Source of the DNA: Phaeoceros laevis
Taxonomy: Eukaryota; Anthocerotophyta; Anthocerotopsida; Notothyladales
Direction: 5' to 3'
Assembly: GCA_049999765.1 (NCBI GenBank)
Contig: JBNGIQ010008568.1
Coordinates: 1 to 64,000, forward strand
DNA length: 64,000 bases
Both the position numbers and the translations under genes were made by a program. The notes under the pieces are model-generated. The model saw nothing but the letters and a program-made list of their open reading frames with translations, was not told the DNA's origin and made no database searches. Of the stretch, positions 44,663-55,299 are shown piece after piece (within the stretch, counting starts at the first letter, position 1; every line of letters begins with the position of its first letter).

Positions 44663-45392
44663 AAATCGAACTCATCGAATGATTAGCGGATGCGGGCATA
44701 GCTGTGGACAATCGCAACACTTAAATGCATGCAAGGGAAAACGGTTCCCTCCTTCTCTCACAAACACTCCCTAGCTCAGCTCTCAAAACATGACAGCTGA
44801 GGCCGTAGTCGGCAGAGTCTTAGCAAGTTGGTCGCTCCGTTTGAGTGTTGAACCCATGAAAAAGAAGCGTAATGAACCTGCGAACAGGTGAGTCTAGCAG
44901 ATTGCCAGGCGAAGATCAGCAAAACTTCAAGAAATGACACGAAATTGTCTATATCCTCAGAATACAGCTGCAGGCGGGAAGCCCAGCGTTCGCCTAGAAT
45001 TGGAACTTGCTAAGACTGCGGTCTTTGAAGGGCCGATAGCCTTTAAGCTTCTACCTACTCTCTTTCTTAAGCAGCTGTAGCCGCCAGCGTGAGAGCGCCG
45101 CATAAACTGGAAGTAATAAAGGAATTGGCAACGGTCTGTCCTTAACGGGATTCATAAGATCGTGGCCGTTACAAGTCCAAGCAACGAGAACCCATCATTA
45201 CGCTAGTAAGCACGTTGCGGACTGAACTATGCTAATTACCAAGACTTGGCATTATGAAAAAAGAGGTCGGGATGACCAGCAAACATCATGACTTAAAGAA
45301 CACATGCTGGCTACATACCTAGCAACCACCTGCTGAGCGACGTCCATTTACAAGACCTGACAAATCGGTACATACAAGAGGGTGCTAAGACG
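44663..45392. other. Spacer between gypsy and copia elements
   Basis: No gene is seen. It would be expected to hold the 5' LTR of the gypsy element, but no LTR pair or primer-binding site could be recognised. Confidence 0.4.
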
Positions 45393-47996
45393 ATGCTCCA
45401 TCAGGCCCAGTTGTCCCGAGGATACTGGGCAGAGGCAGTCTCAGCTGTGACCTACATCCAGAACAGACTACCATCATCAGCATTCACTGGAGAGACACCT
45501 TATCAACGCTGGACAGGTCACAAGCCCCGAATAACTCACCTCCGTGTTTTCGGCTCACCAGTGTATATCCATGTCCCTACACAGACTAGGCGGAAGATGG
45601 ACTACAAGGCACGCAAACTGCTGTTTGTGGGGTACACGGAGGGCATCAAGGGATATAAAGTTTTCGATCCGACAACTCGGAAGACAAGCTACTCTCGGCA
45701 CGTCATATTTGACGAACACTATGTTCTGGATTCAAGCTCCAAGATGTCCAAGAACAATAATTCACAGAGTAGCTCGTCAGATAGTGAAGCTACAAATTCG
45801 TTGTCTAGCAGTAGTAGTACGAGTAGCATGCCTAGCAATGTTCAGAACAATAGTCAGCTTTCATCTGACAGTGACAGTGACTCTCACAGCTATGACGGGG
45901 ATCATGAACCTGCTAACATAACCAATGCAGAGGCAGGCACTCACGGAGAGACTGACTTACCCCCGCGAGATGTCAGCTTTTTCGAGGAGGACAGCGACAA
46001 TGAGGGTGGTGTGGCTGCGGTTCCAGCTGCAGTGGGAGCACCAAGATGGTCTGCTAGGTATCACACTACCTCTCCAGCTAACTGGAAGGAGCCCCCACTA
46101 TCACCAACATTCTCCCGGCCTGCTGTCAAACGGGGGAGAAAGGAGCCATCAGTTTTGCCAGCAGTCGAAGAAGTACACGTCGACATACCTGCTGTAGAAG
46201 AAGAAGGATGTGAAGACACGAATGTGTCGGAGGAAGCCACCTCGACTGTGGCGAACTTATCTCACAGAGCCCTCATGGCGCAAGTGTTGATGGCTGCACA
46301 AGATTTGGGTGAACCCGTGTCCTACCGGGAAGCTTTGACTTCAAAGGAGCACAAAGAGTGGCAGCCTGCTATTGATTCAGAGTATCAGTCTTTGCTCGAC
46401 AACCATACCTGGCAGCTGCGCCCTCTTCCTCCAGGCAGACAACCCATTACTTGCAAATGGGTCTTCAAGCGGAAACTCCATCCTGATGGGAGCACAGCTC
46501 GCTTCAAAGCCAGGTTAGTGGTGCGAGGGTTCTCACAACGAGAAGGCCTCGACTATAATGAGATCTTCTCTCCAGTTGTGAAGTCTACCTCTGTAAGGGC
46601 ACTGCTGGTTGTTGCTGCACAAATGAAGATGCAAGTGCACCCAATGGATGTACAAACCGCCTTTCTAAACGGTACCCTGGAAGAAGAAGTTTACATGGAG
46701 CAGACGGAGGGCTACGTCAACAAGTCACATCCGAATCACTTCTGCAAGTTACAGAAGACGCTGTACGGCCTGAAACAGTCTCCAAGAGCCTGGTACAATC
46801 GCATCCATCAATACTTGATCAAGTCAGGTTTTGTACAATCACCAGCAGATGGCAGTGTATATATTTTGAAAGAAGGGGATGCGGTGGCGTACCTCGCTCT
46901 ATATGTTGATGACACGCTAATATTTGCAAGTGCACCAAAGATAATGCAGAAAGTGAAGGACATCCTGTCCTTAGAATTCAAAATGACTGACCTGGGCATG
47001 GTCAAGTTCTTTCTAGGAGTGCAAGCCATCGTCAACCTTGTAGATTCGAGTATCTTCATCCACCAAGAGCATTATGTGCACAGGCTCCTGGAAAAGTTTG
47101 GCATGAAGGATTGCAAGCCTGTAAGTACACCTCTCGCAGTGGGAGATTTCCCTTCGGTGGACCAAGCACCTACAACAGACAAAGAGAGGCAGGAGATGTT
47201 AGGCATTCCCTACGGCGAACTAGCAGGGTGCCTAGTCTGGCTGAGTGGCTGGACGAGACCGGAGCTTGCTCTGTCTTCTCACAACATTTCGAAGCATATA
47301 TCTAACCCTGGACAGCAGCACTGGACGAAGGCAAAGAGAGCTTTGAGATACCTGAAGTTGCATCCGAAGCTCGGCCTCCTGTACAAGCATCAGCCAGGCA
47401 AGATACCTCCTACTTTAGTCTGCTTTACTGATGCGGACTGGGCAGGAGATACGGATACTCGCAAGTCGGTCACGGCTTACTGTGTGGTTTTGAGTGGAAG
47501 CACCATCTCCTGGACCTGTAAAAGGCAGCAAATCGTTGCTCTATCCTCCACTGAGGCAGAGTACATAGCAGCGACATCGGCCACACAGGAAGTGCTGCAT
47601 GCAAGAGCTTTGCTGGACTCCATCGGGATGACACAACCTGAGCCGACGACCATATTCTGTGACAATCAGTCCACCATCGCGTTGTCTCGGAATCCGGTCA
47701 TGCACGCACGCACGAGGCACATAGATGTTATGTTTCATTTCATACGGCAAGCAATAACAGATAGGCATATCCACCTAGAGTACGTCCCCACAGATGACAA
47801 CACAGCGGACATATTTACAAAGCCACTCTCACAAGATAAGCACGACAAGCACTGCACCGGCCTTGGCCTCTTAGACAAACCAATTACTGGTCAGGGCGGC
47901 ACCTCACTGGGTAGCTGCACAAAAGGATGGGTGCACGCTGTTTGTTTTGCAGGGAATTCAAGCTCAACGGGTAGAAGGCCAATGGCCAACTGCTAG
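45393..47996 (+). CDS. Ty1/copia pol, 5'-truncated, otherwise uninterrupted
   Basis: 867 codons without a stop. Residues 1-115 are the end of integrase (LHQAQLSRGYWAEAV, TPYQRWTGHKP, HLRVFGSPVY, KARKLLFVGYTEG). A Ser-rich acidic linker spans about 115-300. Reverse transcriptase runs about 320-570 (CKWVFKRKLHPDG, FKARLVVRGFSQREG, MDVQTAFLNG, YGLKQSPRAWY and the catalytic LYVDDTLIF at 503-511). RNase H follows (FTDADWAGD, ALSSTEAEYIA, CDNQSTIAL, HIDVMFHFIR, VPTDDNTADIFTKPL). Gag, protease and the integrase HHCC/DDE core are missing, with a sharp upstream break near 45385, and no LTRs were found. The clean frame suggests a young copy. The ATG is internal, not a true start. Confidence 0.92.
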   Translation: MLHQAQLSRGYWAEAVSAVTYIQNRLPSSAFTGETPYQRWTGHKPRITHLRVFGSPVYIHVPTQTRRKMDYKARKLLFVGYTEGIKGYKVFDPTTRKTSYSRHVIFDEHYVLDSSSKMSKNNNSQSSSSDSEATNSLSSSSSTSSMPSNVQNNSQLSSDSDSDSHSYDGDHEPANITNAEAGTHGETDLPPRDVSFFEEDSDNEGGVAAVPAAVGAPRWSARYHTTSPANWKEPPLSPTFSRPAVKRGRKEPSVLPAVEEVHVDIPAVEEEGCEDTNVSEEATSTVANLSHRALMAQVLMAAQDLGEPVSYREALTSKEHKEWQPAIDSEYQSLLDNHTWQLRPLPPGRQPITCKWVFKRKLHPDGSTARFKARLVVRGFSQREGLDYNEIFSPVVKSTSVRALLVVAAQMKMQVHPMDVQTAFLNGTLEEEVYMEQTEGYVNKSHPNHFCKLQKTLYGLKQSPRAWYNRIHQYLIKSGFVQSPADGSVYILKEGDAVAYLALYVDDTLIFASAPKIMQKVKDILSLEFKMTDLGMVKFFLGVQAIVNLVDSSIFIHQEHYVHRLLEKFGMKDCKPVSTPLAVGDFPSVDQAPTTDKERQEMLGIPYGELAGCLVWLSGWTRPELALSSHNISKHISNPGQQHWTKAKRALRYLKLHPKLGLLYKHQPGKIPPTLVCFTDADWAGDTDTRKSVTAYCVVLSGSTISWTCKRQQIVALSSTEAEYIAATSATQEVLHARALLDSIGMTQPEPTTIFCDNQSTIALSRNPVMHARTRHIDVMFHFIRQAITDRHIHLEYVPTDDNTADIFTKPLSQDKHDKHCTGLGLLDKPITGQGGTSLGSCTKGWVHAVCFAGNSSSTGRRPMANC

Positions 47997-48119
47997 GTAA
48001 CGGCTAACTGCCGTACCGACTTCCTGTTCGCGCGACCACAAAGGTCGACGGACACAACATAATTTACAATCTTTTCTCACGCACGTCTCGCTCCTGTTCG
48101 GCCGATCCTAGTCCATGTC

Positions 48120-48353
48120 TTAATACTCGGCTTTCGTGGTATCATCACAGCTTTCCAAATGATGTTCGATGAACTTCACGCACTCCAGCACTTTCTCTCG
48201 CTTTCTCCGCTCATCCACCACCGCGGTGTGTGCCTCAGCCTGCAGCCGGAGCTGTTCACGCCTGCGCTCACGCTGGAGGCGCTTCTTCACGGCTTGAGCA
48301 GCCAAGCGGCTAGCCTCCGACACTGGGGAGGCCTGAATGGGCCTCCGCATCAT
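48120..48353 (-). CDS. Hypothetical basic/coiled ORF
   Basis: 77 codons from MMRRPIQ, with an Arg/Glu-rich helix (VKKRLQRERRREQLRLQAEA) likely to form a coiled coil. Not recognised. It may be an exon or a chance ORF. Confidence 0.25.
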   Translation of the reverse strand: MMRRPIQASPVSEASRLAAQAVKKRLQRERRREQLRLQAEAHTAVVDERRKREKVLECVKFIEHHLESCDDTTKAEY

Positions 48354-48774
48354 TGTTGCGGACCTAGAAAAGTCACTGATCAGCATCTTGGCTTGTGGGA
48401 AAACGGTAATAGCTGCAAGAATGCAAGGAAACACTAGATAACCGAGTGCATGTGTCACTCAAACCTGAGGTAAGGCCATGCAGGCGGCCTTTTTCTTGGT
48501 GTCTATTCTATAGCAAGAAGCAAAGATGGCAGCAGTTGATGCCACTCCTCCAAGACAACAAAACCGCTTGCAAAAGGCTGTGAGCACTTTTCTTCGGCGA
48601 CCTATTCTCGCACCCTAAGACTCTGGCAGAAATCAAAGCGGCATTGCAGACAAAGAGGTGGGAGAATAGACGCTAAGAAAACATGCTAAACCCTTGCAAA
48701 AAGAAGATGACGATGTCAAACATCATTGATGCAACAAGCACGCAAACTAATCATTCAAAAGCCTTGCACAGCGG

Positions 48775-49195
48775 CTGTATGCAGGTAGCAGGAGGTCGAC
48801 GAGACAGCAGCAGGAGGTCAACGAGGCAACAGGGGATCCACGAGACTGCACGAAAGCAAGGGCTCGGCGGCTGTATGCAGGCAGCAAGAGGTCGACAAGA
48901 CAGCAGCAGCACAAAGAGGCATCTAGCAGCAGCAGCACGAGTCGGAACGGGGCGGCAGCAGCATGACGGGGGGAGGTTGACGAGGCAGCCATAGCAGGTC
49001 GCCAAGGCAGGCACAGGCAGCAGCACGACGAGGGGAGGTCGACGAGGCAGCCACAGCAGGTCGACGAGGCAGCAGCTCCGCACTGTGGGTGATGGCGGCA
49101 CAGCCACAGCAGGTCGACGAGGCAGGCACAGGCAGCAGCTCCGCACCGTGGGCGATGGTGGCACAGCAATGCGGCCGTCGTCCCGCGCGGCAGCA
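48775..49195. repeat. AGGTCGACGAGGCAGC minisatellite
   Basis: Imperfect tandem units of AGGTCGACGAGGCAGC with CACAGC and GCAGCAGCAC fillers, and two larger units with GCTCCGCACYGTGGG near 49075 and 49137. Long ORFs on both strands here are repeat artefacts. Confidence 0.85.
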
Positions 49196-49790
49196 GGGTG
49201 CCCTAGCGGGCAGGCGCCAAAACCTAACCACGTGGCAAAACGTAAAGCATTCCTATTTCGAATGGGTGTCAGAACAAAAAAAAAAGCGCCAATCTAGTAC
49301 GCCACGTGCCAGCAGCTGGTACGACGAGGATGATCTTCGTAAGCCTATCCCCTTGCAGAGCTACCCCGTTCCGACTCCGTTCGTCCATCCCGTTGGCTTA
49401 GCCACGACCCGGAGCCCGGTTAGACCCAAATCCATATAAAAGCAGGAAAAAATAGGTAATTTAGTAATTTCCACTTCTAATGGTACTGCCTGTAATCAGC
49501 ATGTCGTGTTTGCTAGGGTGGCCACGTGGCATGTCAATTAAGTTAAAGGAAGCCCGAGAACTACAAAAGCAAGTACGTCCACCCCAGGGGGTGGACACTA
49601 GTACTGTCGTGCCCAAAAGGTGCTGCCCATGGAGTACTTGGTGGCCACGTGGCTATTATTATATATATTCTGGAAGCTGGCATCGCGAGGAATCTAAAAA
49701 GTACCCACTCCTGGCCACGCGCCTAAAAAATACAGGGCAAAGACAAGGTTTGAAGTTAAAAAAACAGCCCAACTTGGGGTGGACACAAAA
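49196..49790. other. Intergenic, no gene seen
   Basis: Downstream flank of the ParB-like gene. It holds repeated GGCCACGTGGC-like words but nothing coding. Confidence 0.4.
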
Positions 49791-49799
49791 ACATGCATG

Positions 49800-51815
49800 C
49801 CTGTAGTGTGCAAATACCCAGTAGCTTCCAACGGAGACCCTAGTGCCTTCCTCGAGGCACTGTACTTGTGCTTTGTAGGTTAGAGTACGAAGGGCAGCCA
49901 ACTTACTCTCAAATGCTGGCGCGCGTATGATCTCTTGCTGCGTAGTTTTGTCCAATTTGGGGGCGAGTTTCCAGAGAGCAGCTGCATCGTTGGCCAAGAG
50001 GACATTGAGCATGGTGGTAATCCCTGCGCTCCTTCTGGTCCAGCCCTCCGACATCCTCTATTGGAGCTCGGCAGTGAGTTCGCGTTGGAGCTCTTGACGA
50101 CGAGTTGGTGGGCAGCCTTCACTTTCCTTTCACTGCCTGCTGGACTGATGATAAAATCCTGTAGCCTCAGCACCTTCTTGTACCAATCTATTTCCTCCAG
50201 CGTCTTGACTTCTCAACCAGCTTTTGGAGAGCGTGATCTGATATACACCACCCTCCTTGTTTCCTGCTCATAAGCATGCAGGCAACGACAATCAAAGCAA
50301 TCTCGGCCAGACCTTGGAATGCAGCAAATTGGGTCCTCATGCCTATGAAGGTAACCGTGGCACTTACCATTGGCCATCTCTGTAGACTAGGAATGCAAGG
50401 TTGTCGATCGTGATGCACAGTTGTCGCCAGAACATTTTGAAGTTCAGGAGGTGCTTCGTGCCCTTATTAGTAAGCCACGCTTTTTCCCAATTTTTGTTGG
50501 CCTTTCCCACTACCTTCTTATGGTTCTCCATGCACTGCTAGAACAGGGCCATCCTGTCCTCATTGGTCACGGCACATAGAGCCCGATAGTACCTGTAGCT
50601 TCTCGGTGTTGGTTGATTTGTCAGCAGTGAAGAATGGGTGCTCCTTGGCCACACAGTCCCGAATGGCATCCAGAAACTCTGGTCCATGCGCATGATTGGC
50701 AATGGCAAGCTTATTTTTCAACTTCCTGCCCATTCTTTTTCCTTTCTTTCAGCTTCTCCTTCACCATCCTTTGTAGGTCTTCATCACTTGGCTCCTTGCC
50801 TTCCACCTCGGCTTCGTACAACACATCCTTTCGTGTCTGCGCTGTTAGTGATTGCATCTCTGTGCCATAAACAATGTCTGCCATAGCATTCAAAGTCATA
50901 CCATACCAGGGCTTCCTTCCTTCGAGTGGCTTGGAATTGGCAACCAAACTCCTCCGATAGTGTTCAAGGTCAATTACATTCTTGTAGAACTCGATAGGTT
51001 TTGTTCCTGCCCTGCAGATTATCACAAGTGGTGCATCTCTATTGTCTTCACTATGGCATCAGAAACAAGCCTGCATGCAAACTGTGGAAACATCAAATAC
51101 GATAAAGATGATAGAGAAAGCACATTCACTAGTATGCAGGCAGGAGGAGAAAATTCATACTGTTGACACTTTTCATCAGCTTGCAGATCTCCCTAGCATT
51201 CTTGTCATCACCATCGACGACAGTGACCTTCATGCAGGGGCGGAACTTAGGCTCGGTTGGCTGCTTCAAAGAAAGTCTCCACCAAGCTATCAACCGATGA
51301 TTACCATCATACACATAGAATTTCTCGTCCTTGCATCGCTTGAGGAACTCCTTTCTGGATTCATCCTTAGTAGCCTCAATGAGCTTATCCAGCTGGTCCC
51401 AAAACTCATCTGCTAATTTTCTCCAATCAGGACCCCAATTGTCCTTCTCAGATTCGAACAGATGGTAATGTCTACTATCCTCATTCTTCATACTCATAGT
51501 GAACCCTGGCAAGTGTTGCAGATACCCCCTCGTCATAAGATGCTCTTCCAGTTTGTTTGCCTCGTATTTTCGAAGCACAGGGCGTACGAGCTCCATAGTC
51601 TCCATGAGGCAGAGCGGGACAGGTGGGATTCTCCATCCTTTGTTTCTGCCAATGTAAGCTGAGTGAGCCGCACACTGTCCGTCACTTCCTAGGCCTACAC
51701 ACCCCTACAGAGCAGCTGGAGGCGATCGTTGCCAATTTCCTCCACTTTGTCCTCCTCGGCAGGGTGCCCTTGAGCCACCACCCTCTTCTTCTTCATGCTG
51801 TTTTCCTCTTCTACT
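49800..51815 (-). pseudogene. Gene with ParB/sulfiredoxin-like DGNHR motif, multi-exon, decayed
   Basis: Reads leftward. A possible start at 51838 (MQKKRTDRSVEEEN) runs into stops. The main exon (about 51164-51630) has PVLRKYEANKLEEHLM and ends with FYVYDGNHRLIAWWRLS. The DGNHR signature is that of ParB-like nuclease/sulfiredoxin-fold proteins. A GTATGA donor near 51162 joins to an exon at about 50710-51010 (FYKNVIDLEHYRRSL, KPWYGMTLNAMADIVYG), followed by pieces at 50188-50418 and 49830-50173 (TFIGMRTQFAAFQGLAE, LNVLLANDAAALWKLAPKL). Frame changes occur near the N-terminus and near 50060. It could be host or transposon-borne. Function is unknown. Confidence 0.5.
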
Positions 51816-51859
51816 GACCTATCGGTTCTCTTCTTTTGCATAAAGCAATCAGTGAATTA

Positions 51860-51985
51860 GCAAGCAGGGCAGAGAAGGTGCAGGGCAAGCAGGGTATAGT
51901 ACATGCAGGGCAAGCTGAGCATAATACATCCAGGGCGAGTAGGGCAGAGGTTAGGGCAAGCATGGCAGAGGTCAGCTTAGCACGG
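51860..51985. repeat. AGGGCAAGC/AGGGCAGAG minisatellite
   Basis: Short imperfect units built on GCAGGGCAAGC and GGGCAGAGG. Similar words recur near 52630-52690. Confidence 0.7.
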
Positions 51986-51999
51986 CGCAGCTGCCGCTG

Positions 52000-52768
52000 G
52001 ATACCAGGAAGGGCCACAATCCTCATGCACGTCACAGAAGTTCCAGAACATTGAGCAAAAGCCACATGAGAAGAAACAGGAAAGCAATGAAGTTTGTAGC
52101 TATTTTAAAAGGCTCCCATTAGCGCACCTGTTTGAGGTACTTGTGATCAGATTGCCTCCATGCAGGATGTGACCTCTACTAGTTTTCAGGGTCTCTTAAA
52201 AGTTCCAACCGCTACGTAGCAAAAGAAGATGCATGTACTTACAATAACAAGGTATAGCTAGGTCATCTTTTTTGCTAACTGGTCATCTACAATCCTCCCT
52301 GCCTCCACAAGAAACGTTGCCACTGTTTGCTATTTGTTGTTGGTCATGAACTAGTGCAGTGTGCTTGCCCTGAATAGTTCAGGTACTTAAACTGCAGGGC
52401 TGCCATGGCGTCAACCGCCACAATAGTTGCAGTAGCTGCTTTGAATTCAGCAGTCACAACAGCCACCCACATCTCAGAGTCAGCCTCAACACAGGTCTGC
52501 AACCACATCAGACAATGATGCAGGCAGGACCAGGCCAGCAACAGTAGACACTTCAGCTAACTCTTGGTCAGAGTCTACTCGAGCAGCAACAGCTTCTATA
52601 AGCACAACAACTGCCCTCAAGCTTGCCGAGCAGGGAAGGGCAGAGCACAGGAGGGCAAGCAAGCCCAGCAGGGAAATCAAGCATAACAGGGCAGGAAACC
52701 CACCCCCATAATTCCGGGCAACAGACCCCGCTCCGACAGCAAGCACAAAACGGGCGGCCGCGCCAAAG
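52000..52768. other. Intergenic, no gene seen
   Basis: Low-complexity Ala/Cys/Leu-rich ORFs on the minus strand without domains. Confidence 0.4.
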
Positions 52769-52882
52769 GGTCACTTTCTAACGCCTGCAAATATTTCAGC
52801 CCTGCTGCTGTCTGGTCAGTGGACCCCGTGGCCTGCATGAGGTCATCCAATCTGCGGTACATCATCTTGAGGGTTTCACATG
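52769..52882 (-). pseudogene. Gypsy gag, 3' continuation cut by CACTA
   Basis: On the minus strand, starting exactly at the CACTA boundary, CETLKMMYRRLDDLMQATG and AAGLKYLQALESDP match ETLKMLYTRVQRLIQDTGG and AAQKFLRALKTNP of the 43.8-kb gag. It then breaks off. The part before ETLK is absent here but present, up to the same codon, at 34.8 kb on the plus strand. Confidence 0.8.
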
Positions 52883-53394
52883 CACAACTAGAAATAAGGT
52901 GTTTCACAACGGCGTTGTAAAAAGCTTACGATGAATTTTTACAGCTAAGGAGTAAAATGTCCAACCATTTTACAGCGGCATTGTTAATCGTTGTAAATTC
53001 TGATGTAACCCGTAGTAAACATTGGTTTTCTTGGCCCCGAGGTTAGGGTTTCCAATTTTACAGCCTTTTTACTACGACTCTGGTCGCCGTTCGATGTGTG
53101 CCCAGTTAGCGAGGCTGCCGCCATCGGCGGAACCGTCCCAAAAAATGGCCGTTTTGGGTTCCCGCTCGGAAAATGGCGGGTTGCACTTTCCGGCAAGTGG
53201 AAATGCCCGGCCTTCGCCCTTACTTCCGGGAAAAACCCTTCTGGGACGTTACTTGCCCTTACTTCCGGGAAGTTAATTACCCTTCCGGGATTAACCCTTC
53301 CGGTAAAACCCTTCCGGCAAAACATCGTTACTTGCGGGAAAATCCTTGCCTCCGGGAACATATGTGTGTATGAAATGAGGACCCTATAGACACT

Positions 53395-53735
53395 ATGAAC
53401 AGCAACGCTTCCCCTGGTAATGAACCCTCCTCCATTTGTCCATACACAACACAACAAGCGCCGCTTGGCCGAGACCTTGGTGTGCATACCCGGCAATCAG
53501 CGCTGTCCATGTCACCACATTCTTTGTGTCCATGCTGTCAAAAATATGGCTTGCATCTTTCAGCTCACCACATTTTGCATACATGCCCACCAGGCATGTG
53601 GCCACCACCACATCATCCAGCAGACCTCTTTTGACAATCTTTGAGTGCAGCTGCCTGCCCTTCTGCAAGGCAAAGAGTTCCGCAAGACGACATAAAACAG
53701 TCTCTTCTTCGCAGTGGAGCACCTTAAGGTGAAGA
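53395..53735 (-). pseudogene. PPR (PLS-type) gene shard inside CACTA
   Basis: Minus strand reads LFALQKGRQLHSKIVKRG, DVVVATCLVGMYAKCGELKDA, FDSMDTKNVVTWTALIAGY, closely similar to the shards at 268-596 and 19.5 kb. It is about 110 residues and truncated at both ends, with the upstream end in the N gap. It may have been captured by, or inserted into, the transposon. Confidence 0.82.
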
Positions 53736-53739
53736 AGAG

Positions 53740-53839
53740 NNNNNNNNNNNNNNNNNNNNNNNNNNNNNNNNNNNNNNNNNNNNNNNNNNNNNNNNNNNNN
53801 NNNNNNNNNNNNNNNNNNNNNNNNNNNNNNNNNNNNNNN
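53740..53839. other. Assembly gap (100 N)
   Basis: Placeholder gap next to the PPR shard inside the CACTA part. Confidence 0.99.
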
Positions 53840-55299
53840 CAGAACGAACTTTTGGGGGAAGTACATGAAGAAAGACATATCGAACTAACCACAAACGTAT
53901 GATGCCGACATTCTGTAGACTACTCACGAGCTCATGAGTTGCTTCATTGCAGCCATTTGAGGTCTTGTGCACAATGTGCATCTCCAAGGGGTAGTCGGGC
54001 AAGGCCAAGGCAATCAAATTTATCAAGGAACCTTCTGGCAACATCCAAAATACATATATGATGCAATTTTTTGAAACCATATGGACATCCAGCCAGCTAG
54101 CTCAAGTCTAGACAGGAAGATTGTGACTGACCTGACTTCTTGGCAAATTCGCAGTGTGGTATTTCACCTCTTTGATCACCATAGTGCCCTAGCTTGCATC
54201 CAACTCAACCTGTAGGGCAACAACAAATTTGCAAAGAACAGCAACCTGTGAGTGATCTGTTCTGAACAGACCATACTAGCAGATGCCGATGTGGCGAGCA
54301 ACAAGGTAGAGAGGAAAAGGAGCATCATGGAGGCCATGGCTAGCAGCTATAGCTCCAGGGCTGGATGTGTTAGCTGCTGCTCTTACTGTAATCTTCAATG
54401 GAGAGCTAGCTAGCTATATACTAGTGCGGCAGTCAGCGGCACCAAGTGGCACTTGCCCAGAGGATTATGGACTTACCTGCTTGCTACGGAAGTATAACTT
54501 TTCTACAGATTTAGCAGTCTCTGACTTCACGCGGTGCAGGTTTCCAAGGACCTTGCAATCGCCAAGCTGTGGAATCTGTGGGTTTATTGTGCTTCACAGC
54601 AATCTCATGATCCAGAAAATCCACATGTTCGCGTGCACCACAGTTCCAACATAACCGCTTCGTTTCAGGTCGTTAGGTATTTGCGCAGGTTCGACCCGCG
54701 CCACATGTGCAGCCGCGACGGTCCCCTTCCTTGTGGCCACGCCCGCGCAGTACCGCCCTAGCACGGCATGCCCTCCTTGTCGGTACTGGCCTGCCTGCCG
54801 CTTTCACAGCGCAGCCCGTAGTAACAAACACCTGTTGCGAGGTAAATTGTGGTTTCCCTTCGATTCCAGGCCGTCAACAAGTGACTGAATCAAGGCTGAC
54901 CTTGTGCATATGCGCTGACCTTGTGGTGTCGCTTCGATTCCAGGCCGTGAAGTGACTGAATCAAGGCAAACCTTGTGCATATGCGCTGACATTCTGAAAC
55001 GTGCAAGCAAACCCATCATGGCGCGCAGCCCGCCGAAGTCAGGTGGGAGGCCTCCTCGACGGAAGGTCAAGCATCCGGCAATTCCCTGCCCCTGCTCCTG
55101 CTCCTCCTGCAAAGGCTTGCTCATGCAGCCAGCTGCAAAAAGCACCCGACACATCCTCCAGTTTGGGCGGCACGTATAAGCAACTGGTGTTGAGGTAGGT
55201 GATCCACTGCTGCTGGTACCCCATGTCCAATTCTATTGTTCACCATGTATGCACGGTGTGTGATTGTCTGGGCATGTGATTGTCTAGCTGGCCAGAAAG
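53840..55299. other. CACTA interior without clear gene
   Basis: No coding domain is seen. A tandem duplication at about 54860-54990 repeats CGATTCCAGGCCGT, GTGACTGAATCAAGGC and CCTTGTGCATATGCGCTGAC. It may contain the promoter of the SET ORF. Confidence 0.4.

Noticed and set aside
47997-48120. 3' LTR directly after the copia pol.
   Set aside because: No polypurine tract, TG...CA ends or second copy was found upstream.
48683-49439. Overlapping long ORFs on both strands of the GTCGACGAGG minisatellite.
   Set aside because: Open in several frames purely because of GC-rich repeat units; no domain.
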